A stretch of DNA of 64,000 nt from contig JBLHMP010000005.1 in the NCBI GenBank assembly GCA_047623555.1, positions 1 through 64,000 on the forward strand. Direction: 5' to 3'. A program made the translations under genes and the position numbers. This DNA is from NORP181 sp047623555. GTDB taxonomy: Bacteria > Pseudomonadota > Alphaproteobacteria > Rhodobacterales > Rhodobacteraceae. The notes under the pieces were generated by a model. It made no database searches. It had not been told where the DNA came from and was given only the letters and a program-made list of their open reading frames with translations. Position 1 is the first letter of the stretch. Each line of letters starts with the position of its first letter. This document shows, one piece after another, positions 45,821 to 54,923 of the stretch.

Positions 45821-45838
45821 TTGCTGCAACTGCAGCAA
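45821..45838 (+). promoter_or_regulatory. Candidate PhaR operator upstream of phaA
   Basis: An 18-bp perfect dyad TTGCTGCA-AC-TGCAGCAA contains CTGC-AACT-GCAG (45824-45835), matching the CTGC-N3/4-GCAG consensus reported for PhaR of Paracoccus/Rhodobacter. It lies about 110 bp before the phaA start. A further CTGCAG occurs near the phaA ribosome site. Confidence 0.65.
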
Positions 45839-45949
45839 TCCACTATGTCAAACGCTGAACGAACGGGAATAACGCGTAGTGTTGCCTTATGTCTTCAGCA
45901 ACACTGGGCGGGTTCCCGATCACTGGCTGCAGAAAAGGGATCAGACCAT

Positions 45950-47125
45950 ATGACCAACGTAGTAATCGCATCCGCCGCACGCACAGGCGTCGGCAGTTTT
46001 GGCGGATCTTTCGCCAAAACCCCGGCGCATGATCTTGGCGCCGCTGTTCTTGAAGCAATTGTCGAACGTGCAGGCATCGACAAAAGCGAAGTCTCCGAGA
46101 CCATTCTTGGCCAAGTTCTAACTGCAGCCCAAGGTCAAAACCCAGCCCGTCAGGCCCACATCAATGCCGGACTGCCCACCGAGTCTGCCGCTTGGAGTAT
46201 AAATCAGGTCTGCGGATCGGGGCTGCGCGCCGTGGCCTTGGCGGCTCAGCACGTACAGCTGGGTGATGCCGACATCGTTGCCGCCGGTGGTCAAGAAAAC
46301 ATGACAATGTCGCCACACGCGGCCAATCTGCGCCCCGGCCAGAAAATGGGTGACATGAGCTTCATCGACACCATGATCCGCGATGGTTTGTGGGACGCGT
46401 TCAATGGCTATCACATGGGTCAGACGGCAGAAAACGTGGCCAATAAATGGCAGATTGATCGTGAAACACAGGATTTGTTCGCAGTAGCGTCACAGAACAA
46501 AGCCGAAGCCGCACAAAAAGCCGGGAAATTCGCCGACGAAATCATCCCCTTCATCATCAAAACCCGCAAGGGTGAGATTATTATGGACAGTGATGAATAC
46601 ATCCGCCACGGCGCAACGATGGAGGCGATGGCCAAACTGCGCCCAGCCTTTGCCAAGGACGGTTCAGTCACCGCCGCCAACGCATCAGGCCTGAATGACG
46701 GCGCCGCCGCCACATTGTTGATGTCTGCCGCCAACGCCGAGAAACGCGGAATTGAGCCTTTGGCCCGAATCGCCTCTTTTGCCACTGTCGGCCTGGACCC
46801 GTCGATCATGGGCGCAGGCCCAATCTTTGCCTCGCGCAAAGCATTGGAAAAGGCGGGTTGGAAAGTCGAAGATTTGGACCTTATTGAAGCCAACGAAGCC
46901 TTTGCTGCACAGGCCTGCGCCGTCAACAAAGACATGGGTTGGGACCCATCTATCGTGAACGTCAACGGTGGCGCGATTGCTATTGGCCATCCTATCGGAG
47001 CCTCCGGCGCGCGGGTTCTGAACACGTTGTTATTTGAGATGAAACGACGCGATGCCAAGAAAGGTCTTGCGACACTCTGTATTGGTGGCGGTATGGGTGT
47101 TGCTATGTGCGTCGAACGGGACTAG
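45950..47125 (+). CDS. phaA: Acetyl-CoA C-acetyltransferase
   Basis: 391-aa thiolase condensing two acetyl-CoA to acetoacetyl-CoA. The active-site Cys88 lies in NQVCGSG. The GHPIGASGAR His is near residue 350 and the second Cys in CIGGGMG near 380. The ATG at 45950 (MTNVVIASAART) is the family start; the frame runs upstream into the EAL gene, which is rejected. It is followed by phaB. Confidence 0.95.
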   Translation: MTNVVIASAARTGVGSFGGSFAKTPAHDLGAAVLEAIVERAGIDKSEVSETILGQVLTAAQGQNPARQAHINAGLPTESAAWSINQVCGSGLRAVALAAQHVQLGDADIVAAGGQENMTMSPHAANLRPGQKMGDMSFIDTMIRDGLWDAFNGYHMGQTAENVANKWQIDRETQDLFAVASQNKAEAAQKAGKFADEIIPFIIKTRKGEIIMDSDEYIRHGATMEAMAKLRPAFAKDGSVTAANASGLNDGAAATLLMSAANAEKRGIEPLARIASFATVGLDPSIMGAGPIFASRKALEKAGWKVEDLDLIEANEAFAAQACAVNKDMGWDPSIVNVNGGAIAIGHPIGASGARVLNTLLFEMKRRDAKKGLATLCIGGGMGVAMCVERD

Positions 47126-47131
47126 AAAAAC

Positions 47132-47156
47132 GGGCGCGCAACAAAATTGCGCGCCC
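47132..47156 (+). other. Intercistronic hairpin phaA-phaB
   Basis: Perfect 10-bp stem GGGCGCGCAA / TTGCGCGCCC with a 5-nt loop, 6 nt after the phaA stop. There is no U-tract, so it probably protects the phaA mRNA end or attenuates phaB. Confidence 0.6.
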
Positions 47157-47201
47157 AACCTCATTTAGGTAACGAAGTTACCGTAAGTTTTGGAGAACCA
47201 T

Positions 47202-47924
47202 ATGTCTCGTGTAGCCCTTGTTACTGGCGGCAGCCGCGGAATCGGCGCAGCCATTTCAACCGCCCTGAAAGATGCTGGATACAACGTCGCTGCAACATAT
47301 GCCGGCAATGACGAAGCAGCAGCAGCCTTCACCGACAAAACAGGTATCAAAACCTACAAATGGAATGTTGCGGATTACGATGAATGCGCGGCAGGAATTG
47401 CACAGGTCGAATCTGATCTTGGCCCAGTGGACATCTTGGTAAACAACGCCGGCATCACCCGCGATGCCCCGTTCCACCGCATGACCCCAAAGCAGTGGCA
47501 TGAGGTGATCGACACCAACCTAACCGGTGTGTTCAACATGACCCATCCGCTGTGGCCCAGTATGCGCGAGCGTAAATTTGGCCGCGTCATTATCATCTCG
47601 TCGATCAATGGCCAGAAAGGTCAATTTGCGCAGGTCAACTATGCCGCCTCAAAGGCCGGCGACCTGGGTATCGTGAAATCTCTGGCACAAGAAGGCGCGC
47701 GCGCGGGCATCACCGCCAATGCGATTTGCCCTGGCTACATTGCCACAGATATGGTCATGGCCGTCCCCGAAAAAGTCCGCGATAGCATTGTTGCGCAAAT
47801 CCCCACGGGACGCCTTGGCGAACCCGAAGAGATCGCGCGCATCGTAGTATTCCTCGCATCTGATGACTCAGGCTTTATCAACGGCTCAACAATTTCGGCC
47901 AATGGCGGTCAGTTTTTTGTCTGA
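47202..47924 (+). CDS. phaB: Acetoacetyl-CoA reductase
   Basis: 240-aa SDR reducing acetoacetyl-CoA to (R)-3-hydroxybutyryl-CoA. TGGSRGIG is at residues 8-15, NNAGITRD near 85 and the catalytic YAASKAG near 150. The ATG at 47202, with GGAG before it, is preferred over an upstream in-frame start. Together with phaA it supplies PHB synthesis and the EMC pathway. Confidence 0.93.
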   Translation: MSRVALVTGGSRGIGAAISTALKDAGYNVAATYAGNDEAAAAFTDKTGIKTYKWNVADYDECAAGIAQVESDLGPVDILVNNAGITRDAPFHRMTPKQWHEVIDTNLTGVFNMTHPLWPSMRERKFGRVIIISSINGQKGQFAQVNYAASKAGDLGIVKSLAQEGARAGITANAICPGYIATDMVMAVPEKVRDSIVAQIPTGRLGEPEEIARIVVFLASDDSGFINGSTISANGGQFFV

Positions 47925-47956
47925 CCAGCGAATTTGCCTGTCAGACGGATAAGTCA

Positions 47957-48817
47957 ATGACCCGCAGTCGCGCCACAGGTATCGGTTTTATCGCCGTTAT
48001 CCTGTGGTCGTTTCTGGCATTGCTGACCGTTGGATCGTCCCCAATCCCGCCGCTGCTGCTGAATGCGATCTGTTTTTTTATCGGCGGAACATTGGGCCTC
48101 ATCTGGACCAGTGCGAACGGTGGTCTGGGCCAATTACGCAGCATTCCAACACGAATCTACGTCTTTGGGACACTTGGCCTGTTTGGCTATCATGCGCTAT
48201 ATTTTTCTGCCCTACGCCTCGCCCCGGCAGCCAAGGCCGGGCTAATTGCCTACCTGTGGCCGCTGCTGATCGTAGTTTTCTCGGGTCTGCTTCCTGGCGA
48301 AGAATTACGCCCAGGGCATTTGGGCGGCGCTGCGTTGGGCTTTACTGGTGCTGCCACAATCATTGCTGGTGGATCAGACGGATTTCAGGCGCAATATTTT
48401 CCCGGCTACGCCCTGGCGATACTTTGTGCTTTGGTCTGGTCCGCCTATTCGGTGTTGTCACGCCGCATTGGCGATGCCCCAACAAGTTTTGTTTCGGTAT
48501 TTTGCCTGGCAACAGCGGCCTTGTCCGCCGTCCTTCACCTGTTGCTGGAAGACACGGTCTGGCCAAGCGGCACAACCGGTTGGCTCTCCACAATTGGCCT
48601 TGGCCCTGTCGGGATGGCCTTTTATCTATGGGATATCGGGGTCAAACGCGGCGACATTCAAATGCTCGGAACAGGCTCTTATGCGGCCCCGTTGTTGTCA
48701 ACGCTAATTTTTGTTGTTGCAGGTATTGCCGAACCGTCTTGGTCACTGATCATTGCCGCGGTTCTAATAACCGGTGGCGCGCTTGTTGCCTTGCGCGCCA
48801 GCCTGCAAAGCTCTTAG
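47957..48817 (+). CDS. EamA/DMT family transporter
   Basis: 286 aa with ten hydrophobic segments in two EamA halves. LRLAPAAKAGLIAYLWPLLIV lies near residue 90, and ALVWSAYSVLSRRIGDAPTS near 155 repeats the fold. It exports a small metabolite; the substrate is not predictable. Its 3' end overlaps that of the convergent DUF465 gene by 4 nt. Confidence 0.85.
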   Translation: MTRSRATGIGFIAVILWSFLALLTVGSSPIPPLLLNAICFFIGGTLGLIWTSANGGLGQLRSIPTRIYVFGTLGLFGYHALYFSALRLAPAAKAGLIAYLWPLLIVVFSGLLPGEELRPGHLGGAALGFTGAATIIAGGSDGFQAQYFPGYALAILCALVWSAYSVLSRRIGDAPTSFVSVFCLATAALSAVLHLLLEDTVWPSGTTGWLSTIGLGPVGMAFYLWDIGVKRGDIQMLGTGSYAAPLLSTLIFVVAGIAEPSWSLIIAAVLITGGALVALRASLQSS

Positions 48818-48978
48818 AGAGATAATCGCTGGATTTCTTCTTTTAACTTCAGTTTTTGTTTTTTAAGATCAACCAACTGGAGCCCGTCAATCCCCGGTGC
48901 CCGCTGAGCTTGTTCCAATTCGCTGCTCAGATTTTGGTGCTTCCTTTTCAGTTCCACTAGGTGCGAGCTCAAACTCAT
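48814..48978 (-). CDS. YdcH/DUF465 family small protein
   Basis: 54 aa from the ATG at 48978. It is an all-helical DUF465 protein with the hallmark SHLVELKRKHQNLSSELEQA and KKQKLKLKEEI. The function is unknown. Confidence 0.85.
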   Translation of the reverse strand: MSLSSHLVELKRKHQNLSSELEQAQRAPGIDGLQLVDLKKQKLKLKEEIQRLSL

Positions 48979-49108
48979 AGCAATACTCCTCTGACTAAGT
49001 TGCATCTTGAGTTGAGCATATCCTCATGCATCTGTCACCTTATACTCACTAGATATGGGTAAAAAATTATGAAGATTGCGGAACCTTGGTCTACAATCCC
49101 ACAAAGTA

Positions 49109-49873
49109 TCAACCCCATTCCAGCCCCGCGCCATCTCGCAAAACGGCTTGGATATCAGCGCAATAGCCGCTCTTGCCAGAAACATGCGTCGCCCCCGAGT
49201 GCAAAATTCTTGGCGCGCGCAGGCGAAAACCCGCCCGGCCATTTTTTCGCGCGCGAACGATCAGCAGTTCCGGTTCACGCCCGGCGCGCGCCGAAAAAGG
49301 CAGCACTTCTATCGACCCCAACCGCCCTGAACAGGCCACCAACATCTCGGGCAACCGCTCTGTTCGTTGAATAATATGAACATATCCTTTTGGTGCCAAC
49401 CGCCGCGCGGCCACCTCGATCCAATCGCCCAGCGCCGTATCGCCGCCCAACGCAATCTGGCGCCCGACATCCTTGGCAACACTATGTGCCCCAACGCGAA
49501 AATACGGAGGATTTGCAACAATATGATCGAATTGAAGCTGGCGCAGATCATCAGGTAACGCGGTCAAATCCGCTTCAACCACGTTCAAATCAATGTTATT
49601 TTCGCGACCGTTGCGCCGCGCCAGATCAGCATATTCCGATTGCAACTCAACCCCAGTCAGATCCAACCCCGGGACCCGCGTTGCAAGGCACAATATCGCG
49701 GCCCCGGCCCCACAGCCTAATTCCAGCACAGATTGGCCAACACGGGCCGGAACGGACGCCGCCAGCAAAACCGGATCAATGCCAGCACGATAGCCTTTGC
49801 ACGGCTGGAAAAGCGTCAAACGCCCACCCAGAAACGCGTCTTGCGTCAAATCCGCAATATCAAAACGGCTCAC
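49109..49873 (-). CDS. trmN6: tRNA1(Val) A37 N6-methyltransferase-like
   Basis: 254-aa class I SAM methyltransferase. The SAM-binding block LELGCGAGAAILCLA is near residue 48 and the amino-MTase motif NPPYF near 120. DAFLGGRLTLFQPCKGYRAGIDPVLLAAS at the start fits the TrmN6/YfiC group. Its start overlaps the stop of the DUF2007 gene by 4 nt. The substrate is inferred. Confidence 0.85.
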   Translation of the reverse strand: MSRFDIADLTQDAFLGGRLTLFQPCKGYRAGIDPVLLAASVPARVGQSVLELGCGAGAAILCLATRVPGLDLTGVELQSEYADLARRNGRENNIDLNVVEADLTALPDDLRQLQFDHIVANPPYFRVGAHSVAKDVGRQIALGGDTALGDWIEVAARRLAPKGYVHIIQRTERLPEMLVACSGRLGSIEVLPFSARAGREPELLIVRARKNGRAGFRLRAPRILHSGATHVSGKSGYCADIQAVLRDGAGLEWG

Positions 49874-50085
49874 AGACCCAGCGGGATTTCATTGTCGCGC
49901 ATGACCACCACTGCGGCATCATGGTCACTCTCGCGCACCATCATGCGGCGCGGGAATATGCCAATGCCACCTTCCAGGATGCTCATATTTACGTCCATAT
50001 GAAAGCAGTCTATATCCTCACCTTGAAGAAGGGCCGAGGCAAAAGCCATGATCGTTGGGTCGCTACTGCGTAAAAGTTCCTTCAT
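49870..50085 (-). CDS. DUF2007 domain protein
   Basis: 71 aa from the ATG at 50085 (MKELLRSSDPTIMAFASALL); the longer in-frame upstream extension is low-quality and rejected. The family is a small ferredoxin-like putative signal-transducing protein. It is coupled to the tRNA methyltransferase gene by a 4-nt overlap and divergent from the polyprenyl synthase gene. Confidence 0.82.
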   Translation of the reverse strand: MKELLRSSDPTIMAFASALLQGEDIDCFHMDVNMSILEGGIGIFPRRMMVRESDHDAAVVVMRDNEIPLGL

Positions 50086-50141
50086 AAAACAAGATGTAAG
50101 GGCAAGTCGGACCAAATGTCGAGACTTGTCGCAGGAGTGTG

Positions 50142-51140
50142 ATGACCAACAACCCCGAAACCCGCCCGCATGACCGGTTGGCCACCGTCCTGGCCGCCGA
50201 TATGGTTGCCGTCGATGCCCTGATCCGCGATCGCATGGCGTCACAGCACGCCCCCCGCATTCCCGAGGTCACCGCCCATCTGGTTGGCGCTGGCGGCAAG
50301 CGATTGCGCCCGATGCTAACGCTGGCTGCGGCACGCCTGTGTGGGTATGAGGGCCCGGATGCGGTCAAGCTCGCCGCGACGGTCGAATTTATTCACACCG
50401 CCACGCTGCTGCATGACGACGTGATTGATGAAAGCGGCCAACGCCGGGGTCGCCCGACGGCCAACCTGTTGTGGGATAACAAATCCAGCGTGCTGGTCGG
50501 CGACTATCTGTTTTCCCGCAGTTTTCAGTTGATGGTCGAAACCGGGTCTTTGCGGGTGCTTGATATCCTCGCCAATGCTTCGGCGACCATTGCCGAGGGC
50601 GAAGTATTGCAACTCACCGCAGCACAAGATCTGCGCACCGACGAGGCAACATATCTACAAATCGTGCGCGGCAAGACCGCAGCGCTGTTTTCAGCGGCAA
50701 CCGAAGTTGGTGGCGTTATCGCCGCAGCCCCGCAACCGCATATTCAGGCGCTATATGACTATGGTGACGCCTTGGGGATTGCTTTTCAAATCGCAGATGA
50801 TCTGTTGGATTATCAAGGTGATAGCGCCAGTACTGGCAAAAACATCGGTGATGATTTCCGCGAACGCAAACTGACCCTCCCGGTGATCAAGGCGGTTGCA
50901 CAAGCCACTGACCAAGAACACGCATTCTGGCAGCGCACCATCGAAAAAGGCCAACAATCAGACGGCGATCTGGATCATGCCCTGTCCTTGATGGCCAAAT
51001 ACAAAACCCTAGAGGCCACCCGGGACGATGCCAATGCCTGGGCCACCAATGCCAAACTCTCGCTCACCGGGCTTCCAGAGCATCCAATTCGCACTCTGCT
51101 GCATGAAATATCCGACTATGTGGTTGCGCGCCTGACCTAA
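50142..51140 (+). CDS. ispB: Polyprenyl (decaprenyl-type) diphosphate synthase
   Basis: 332-aa trans-prenyltransferase making the ubiquinone side chain. The first Asp-rich motif is in LLHDDVIDE near residue 88, the second in QIADDLLDYQGD near 215. GGKRLRPML lies near 50. AGGAG at 50133-50137 precedes the ATG at 50142; a GTG at 50139 is also possible. Ubiquinone-10 is the usual quinone of the group, so decaprenyl is the likely product. Confidence 0.9.
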   Translation: MTNNPETRPHDRLATVLAADMVAVDALIRDRMASQHAPRIPEVTAHLVGAGGKRLRPMLTLAAARLCGYEGPDAVKLAATVEFIHTATLLHDDVIDESGQRRGRPTANLLWDNKSSVLVGDYLFSRSFQLMVETGSLRVLDILANASATIAEGEVLQLTAAQDLRTDEATYLQIVRGKTAALFSAATEVGGVIAAAPQPHIQALYDYGDALGIAFQIADDLLDYQGDSASTGKNIGDDFRERKLTLPVIKAVAQATDQEHAFWQRTIEKGQQSDGDLDHALSLMAKYKTLEATRDDANAWATNAKLSLTGLPEHPIRTLLHEISDYVVARLT

Positions 51141-51144
51141 CGCT

Positions 51145-51176
51145 TTCTTCTCGTCCTAAATACCTCTGCCAGAGGC
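51145..51176 (+). repeat. Dispersed repeat (family B), copy 2
   Basis: TTCTTCTCGTCCTAAATA and hairpin CCTCTG-C-CAGAGG. It differs from the copy at 2778 by a compensating base pair. It lies between the convergent prenyl synthase and ispE genes. Confidence 0.65.
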
Positions 51177-51234
51177 CGCGTTTCCCTTGGAAACGCCAAA
51201 AATCACATGGCCCGGAACGGGTCTCTATCTGGGT

Positions 51235-52065
51235 TTAGTTGGCTGCCAAAACAGTCGGCTGAACCCACCAGCCAGTCTGTTCCGCACTCAAGGCTTTTGC
51301 CGCGATCCGCGCCGCGGCCTCACTCGCATACAGTCCAAAACAGGTTGCCCCCGACCCGCTCATGCGCGCGAACAGGGCCCCTGACTGCTCCAAAGCCGCC
51401 AGAACGTTGCCAATAACCGGCATCAACCCAATCGCGGCAGGTTGCATGTCATTGCGCTGAAGCCGCAACCAGTCAACACAATCTGGCACATCAACAAACG
51501 CAGGAATTTCTGCCATCGCGGCCCCGTCGCGCCGCTCAAGGGCGCCAAACACGTCGGGCGTATTGATCGCCACCCCCGGATTGACCAGAACCGCAGACAA
51601 TGCCGGGACAGTATCAACCGCCACAATATCCTCGCCAATCCCCGACATACGCACGGTTTTTGCCGCCATACACACAGGCAAATCAGCCCCAAGGCTCAGT
51701 ACATGGTTCGCAACAGCCACGCCGTGGCTCTGCGCCAACGCCCGCAAAACCGCGGCCGCATCGGATGAGCCGCCGCCAATTCCTGCTGCCATTGGCAAAT
51801 GTTTCTCAAGGGTGATGTCCGCCCCAGTCACGCCGATCAATCGGGCCGCCCGCAGCACCAAATTGTCATCGCCATCCGGCACCCCGGCGGCCATCGGCCC
51901 AACCACCTGCAATCGCAACCGGTCCAGCGGAGCCACCGATATACGGTCGCCAATGTCTGAAAACACAACCAGAGAATCAAGCAGATGATAGCCGTCCGCC
52001 CGCTGCCCAATCACATGTAGAGTCAGATTGATCTTGGCCGGAGCAAACGCCCTAGCCGTCGTCAT
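51235..52065 (-). CDS. ispE: 4-diphosphocytidyl-2-C-methyl-D-erythritol kinase
   Basis: MEP-pathway GHMP kinase, 276 aa. APAKINLTLHVIGQRADGYH lies near residue 8 and the ATP-binding PMAAGIGGGSSDAAAV near 90. The C-terminal part has FARMSGSGATCFGL. Its start overlaps the end of the TPR gene by 14 nt, and prenyl diphosphate synthase faces it. Confidence 0.93.
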   Translation of the reverse strand: MTTARAFAPAKINLTLHVIGQRADGYHLLDSLVVFSDIGDRISVAPLDRLRLQVVGPMAAGVPDGDDNLVLRAARLIGVTGADITLEKHLPMAAGIGGGSSDAAAVLRALAQSHGVAVANHVLSLGADLPVCMAAKTVRMSGIGEDIVAVDTVPALSAVLVNPGVAINTPDVFGALERRDGAAMAEIPAFVDVPDCVDWLRLQRNDMQPAAIGLMPVIGNVLAALEQSGALFARMSGSGATCFGLYASEAAARIAAKALSAEQTGWWVQPTVLAAN

Positions 52066-53791
52066 TCGCCACTTTCAACGGATCGTCGCCATCCTCAAGT
52101 AGCACCTGATCTAACCCAACCTCAATTTTACGTCGAATTTTGTCCGGATCAGCCTCACCATCGGTGTCGTCAGGATCAATGAACGACAAGGCGCGCCGCC
52201 ATTGAAATTCCGCCTCGCGTTTACGCCCAACGGCCCAGAACACGTCGCCCAGATGGTCGTTAACCACCGGATCAACCGCCATCAATGCACCGGCCTTTAC
52301 CATTGGGCCCACCGCCTCTTCATAGCGGCCAAGCCGATAAAGCACCCAGCCCAGACTGTCGACGATAGGACCACTATCAGGGCGTGCGGCGACGGCGCGT
52401 TGGATCATATCCAGCGCTTCGTCGAGTTTTTCCTGACGTTCGACCAGTGTATAGCCCAGATAGTTCAGCACCTGAGGCTGATCGGGATTTAGGTCCAACG
52501 CCTTGCGAAAATCGGCCTCGGATTCGGCCCAATTGCCCAGGCGTTCATGTGCAATACCCCGCGCGTATAGCAGGAACCACTGCGATCTATCGCCCTCTTC
52601 GGTGAACTCAAGCGCCTTGTCATAGGCGGCGACGGCCCCGGTGTAATCCTCTTGCTGGCGTAACAAATCGCCCAAAGACGAATGCACGAGCGGCAAGGTC
52701 GGGTAATCCAATGTCAGCCGTTCCAGCACTTCGATAGCAGCATCTGGCTTGGCCGCGCGGCGCAACGCCTCGGCCCGGCCCAGTTCTGCGGCGTGGCGAT
52801 CTGCACTCGACTGCGGCACCTGTTTATAGGTCTGCACAGCCAGATCATACTGCCCCAGCGAATCCAGCAACTGGGCGCTCAGTAGCGTTGCCTCGATATG
52901 GCCAGGGCGCAAATATCCGGCGACACGGGCATAAACCAACGTATATTCATCCGCTGCTTCGCCATTCAGCGCCGCCCCAATGGTAAAAAATACCTCGGCC
53001 ATGCCATCCTGCACTGATGTCACTTGATCAAAAGGCGGGAGATCCCCTGCCGCCAGCCGGTCTGTCAATGCCGTCAGGCTGGGATCGAACTGCGAACTAA
53101 AACCGTCGGTCAGCATTTCCAGGGCATCGCTATCACGCCCCAGTTGCGACAGAATTTGCGCCCGCGCCACAAGCCCCCGCCGTGTCAGCAGGCCCTGGCC
53201 ATTGCTTTCATCAGCGAAAATTGCCTCGGCGCCTTCGAAATCACCAACCAGCGCCAAAGCCAGGGCTTTGTGGTACATCGCAAAGCCACGCAATCCGCTT
53301 TGTTCGGCGACCTTGTCAAATTCCTCAAGCGCCAGCGCCACCGACCCGTTGCCCATATGCGACCACGCCGCCACCAAGCCGTCGGCCAGATCACCGACGC
53401 CCTGACTTTCTCCTTCGCGATCCAACAAGCTATCGTATTTTTTATTCACTATTAGATCGGCAACAACCGCTATGTGGGCAATTTGACTGCGAATTCCCAG
53501 ACTCTCCATCCGCGCGGCGACGGGTAAGGCCCGTTCCAGTCGGCCAAGGGCCAATTGCGAAAGCGTCACGTTCTCCATCAGGCTGTGATTGTTGATATCT
53601 TGCGCCAGTGCCAGCGAGTAATATCGCGCGGCTGCGACAAAATCACTGGCATAAACCGCATGTCGTCCGGCCAAATACGCACCAGAGCCAACCTCGGCCG
53701 ATACCGTCGCGGGAACAGCCAAAGCAATTGCAATTGCGGCATAGGCCGCGCGCGAGAATGTTGAAAACGCCACTATGTTCTGCCTCTTCAT
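52052..53791 (-). CDS. TPR-repeat periplasmic protein
   Basis: About 579 aa from the ATG at 53791 (MKRQNIVAF). A signal peptide ends near VSAEVGSG. The rest is tetratricopeptide repeats, clearest in the C-terminal half (LGDLLRQQEDYTGAVAAYDKALEF, then LNYLGYTLVERQEKLDEAL). It resembles the TPR protein that precedes ispE in other Rhodobacterales. It probably scaffolds envelope complexes. Confidence 0.85.
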   Translation of the reverse strand: MKRQNIVAFSTFSRAAYAAIAIALAVPATVSAEVGSGAYLAGRHAVYASDFVAAARYYSLALAQDINNHSLMENVTLSQLALGRLERALPVAARMESLGIRSQIAHIAVVADLIVNKKYDSLLDREGESQGVGDLADGLVAAWSHMGNGSVALALEEFDKVAEQSGLRGFAMYHKALALALVGDFEGAEAIFADESNGQGLLTRRGLVARAQILSQLGRDSDALEMLTDGFSSQFDPSLTALTDRLAAGDLPPFDQVTSVQDGMAEVFFTIGAALNGEAADEYTLVYARVAGYLRPGHIEATLLSAQLLDSLGQYDLAVQTYKQVPQSSADRHAAELGRAEALRRAAKPDAAIEVLERLTLDYPTLPLVHSSLGDLLRQQEDYTGAVAAYDKALEFTEEGDRSQWFLLYARGIAHERLGNWAESEADFRKALDLNPDQPQVLNYLGYTLVERQEKLDEALDMIQRAVAARPDSGPIVDSLGWVLYRLGRYEEAVGPMVKAGALMAVDPVVNDHLGDVFWAVGRKREAEFQWRRALSFIDPDDTDGEADPDKIRRKIEVGLDQVLLEDGDDPLKVANDDG

Positions 53792-53984
53792 TTGTGTTGC
53801 AGATACGCTAGGGCGTCTGACGCAAGGGTGCAATGGCGCAACCATCACAGGCGCGCTATAGCGGTGTCATTTCGACTAGATAGCCCCGCAATTAGTCTGT
53901 CACCGTCCCAGATCACAGTATTTGAGATGTGTAAAAGATGTGTCGACTGGGGCTGTTACGTCCTTTGTCGACCGAATTGCCGTG

Positions 53985-54015
53985 CAAATTAGCCGGGCAA
54001 ATTAGCCGGGCAAAA
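53985..54015. repeat. 13-bp tandem duplication
   Basis: CAAATTAGCCGGG occurs twice in a row, with CAAA beginning a third copy, straddling the stop of the CHMI gene. It is a recent slippage-type duplication with no visible coding effect. Confidence 0.7.
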
Positions 54016-54349
54016 CCCGCTTTTTATAGGCCTGTCGGTTCATATCGCGGATATCAACGCTGACGCTGGTCACATCAACCAGATACGTTTGCAGGGCCTC
54101 GCGCAGGATCACCGCAACATGTTCTTTTTGCGTGTCCGTGCGCCCATCCAGCAAGAATACCATCACATGCAGGAAACTATCGCCCTCATTCACCAGTCGA
54201 TAATGATCATAAGGACGCGCACGCACCTTGATGTCGCAGGCTTGCATTACGCCGCTTGCAACGCCGCTGTCATAGACGATTTGCATGACGGTGTTGATAT
54301 CAAAGCGGACCTCAATATCGCGTGAGTATTCGATAACAAAATGAGGCAT
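54002..54349 (-). CDS. 5-carboxymethyl-2-hydroxymuconate isomerase-like tautomerase
   Basis: 115 aa, tautomerase/MIF superfamily. After Met removal the N-terminus is Pro1 (MPHFVIEYS), the catalytic residue. FLHVMVFLLDGRTDTQKEHVAVIL matches the CHMI fold. It could act in aromatic catabolism, but no pathway genes are nearby, so the true substrate is uncertain. Confidence 0.85.
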   Translation of the reverse strand: MPHFVIEYSRDIEVRFDINTVMQIVYDSGVASGVMQACDIKVRARPYDHYRLVNEGDSFLHVMVFLLDGRTDTQKEHVAVILREALQTYLVDVTSVSVDIRDMNRQAYKKRVLPG

Positions 54350-54416
54350 GGCAGGGTGTCTTTCGCTAAATTTGTCCGGGTTTATATACCGGGTATCCCC
54401 CAGCTTTGCCGCAGCT

Positions 54417-54860
54417 TCAAGGTTTTACAAATTTGGCCCCACCCACCATGCGCACCGATGGGGCGGCTGCGGGTTCGACTTTGGTCAGCTTCATCCCCTG
54501 AACCATCGGAGCGGCTTTGAACGGGCGGTTCATTTCACATGCCACGCCGTCGCCATCCGCATCATTGCGCGCGTGATAGCCCAACCCGCCGCGATAGGCC
54601 GGGGCCAACCCAATTGATCGGGCCGCATCACAGTTTGCCCGCGCAATCAGATGTGCAAGCGCCTGTTCCGGCTCATAGGGGCTCGTGCGAATGTAGATCG
54701 ACACGGCCACAGAAACGGCGAGGACCGGGATGCTGAGCAGCTTTAGCCCAATCCGCCACGGCGACAACGTCCGCGCACGCAGACCTGCGGCGCGCATTTG
54801 GCGCCGCGATGTAGGTTTTTCGTGGCGCAAAGAGCGCTTAAGGTCATCCAAATCTGACAT
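54417..54860 (-). CDS. Excalibur calcium-binding domain protein
   Basis: 147 aa from the ATG at 54860. A cytoplasmic N-terminus is followed by one helix near residues 40-58. An excalibur domain (CDAARSIGLAPAYRGGLGYH, then DADGDGVACE) lies at about 80-115, with its calcium-binding DxDxDGxxCE. The role is unknown. Confidence 0.85.
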   Translation of the reverse strand: MSDLDDLKRSLRHEKPTSRRQMRAAGLRARTLSPWRIGLKLLSIPVLAVSVAVSIYIRTSPYEPEQALAHLIARANCDAARSIGLAPAYRGGLGYHARNDADGDGVACEMNRPFKAAPMVQGMKLTKVEPAAAPSVRMVGGAKFVKP

Positions 54861-54923
54861 GCAGACTGGATAACACGACATTGTGGCGCGCAAATGGCGA
54901 GCGATTGCCCGCCACTACCAGCC

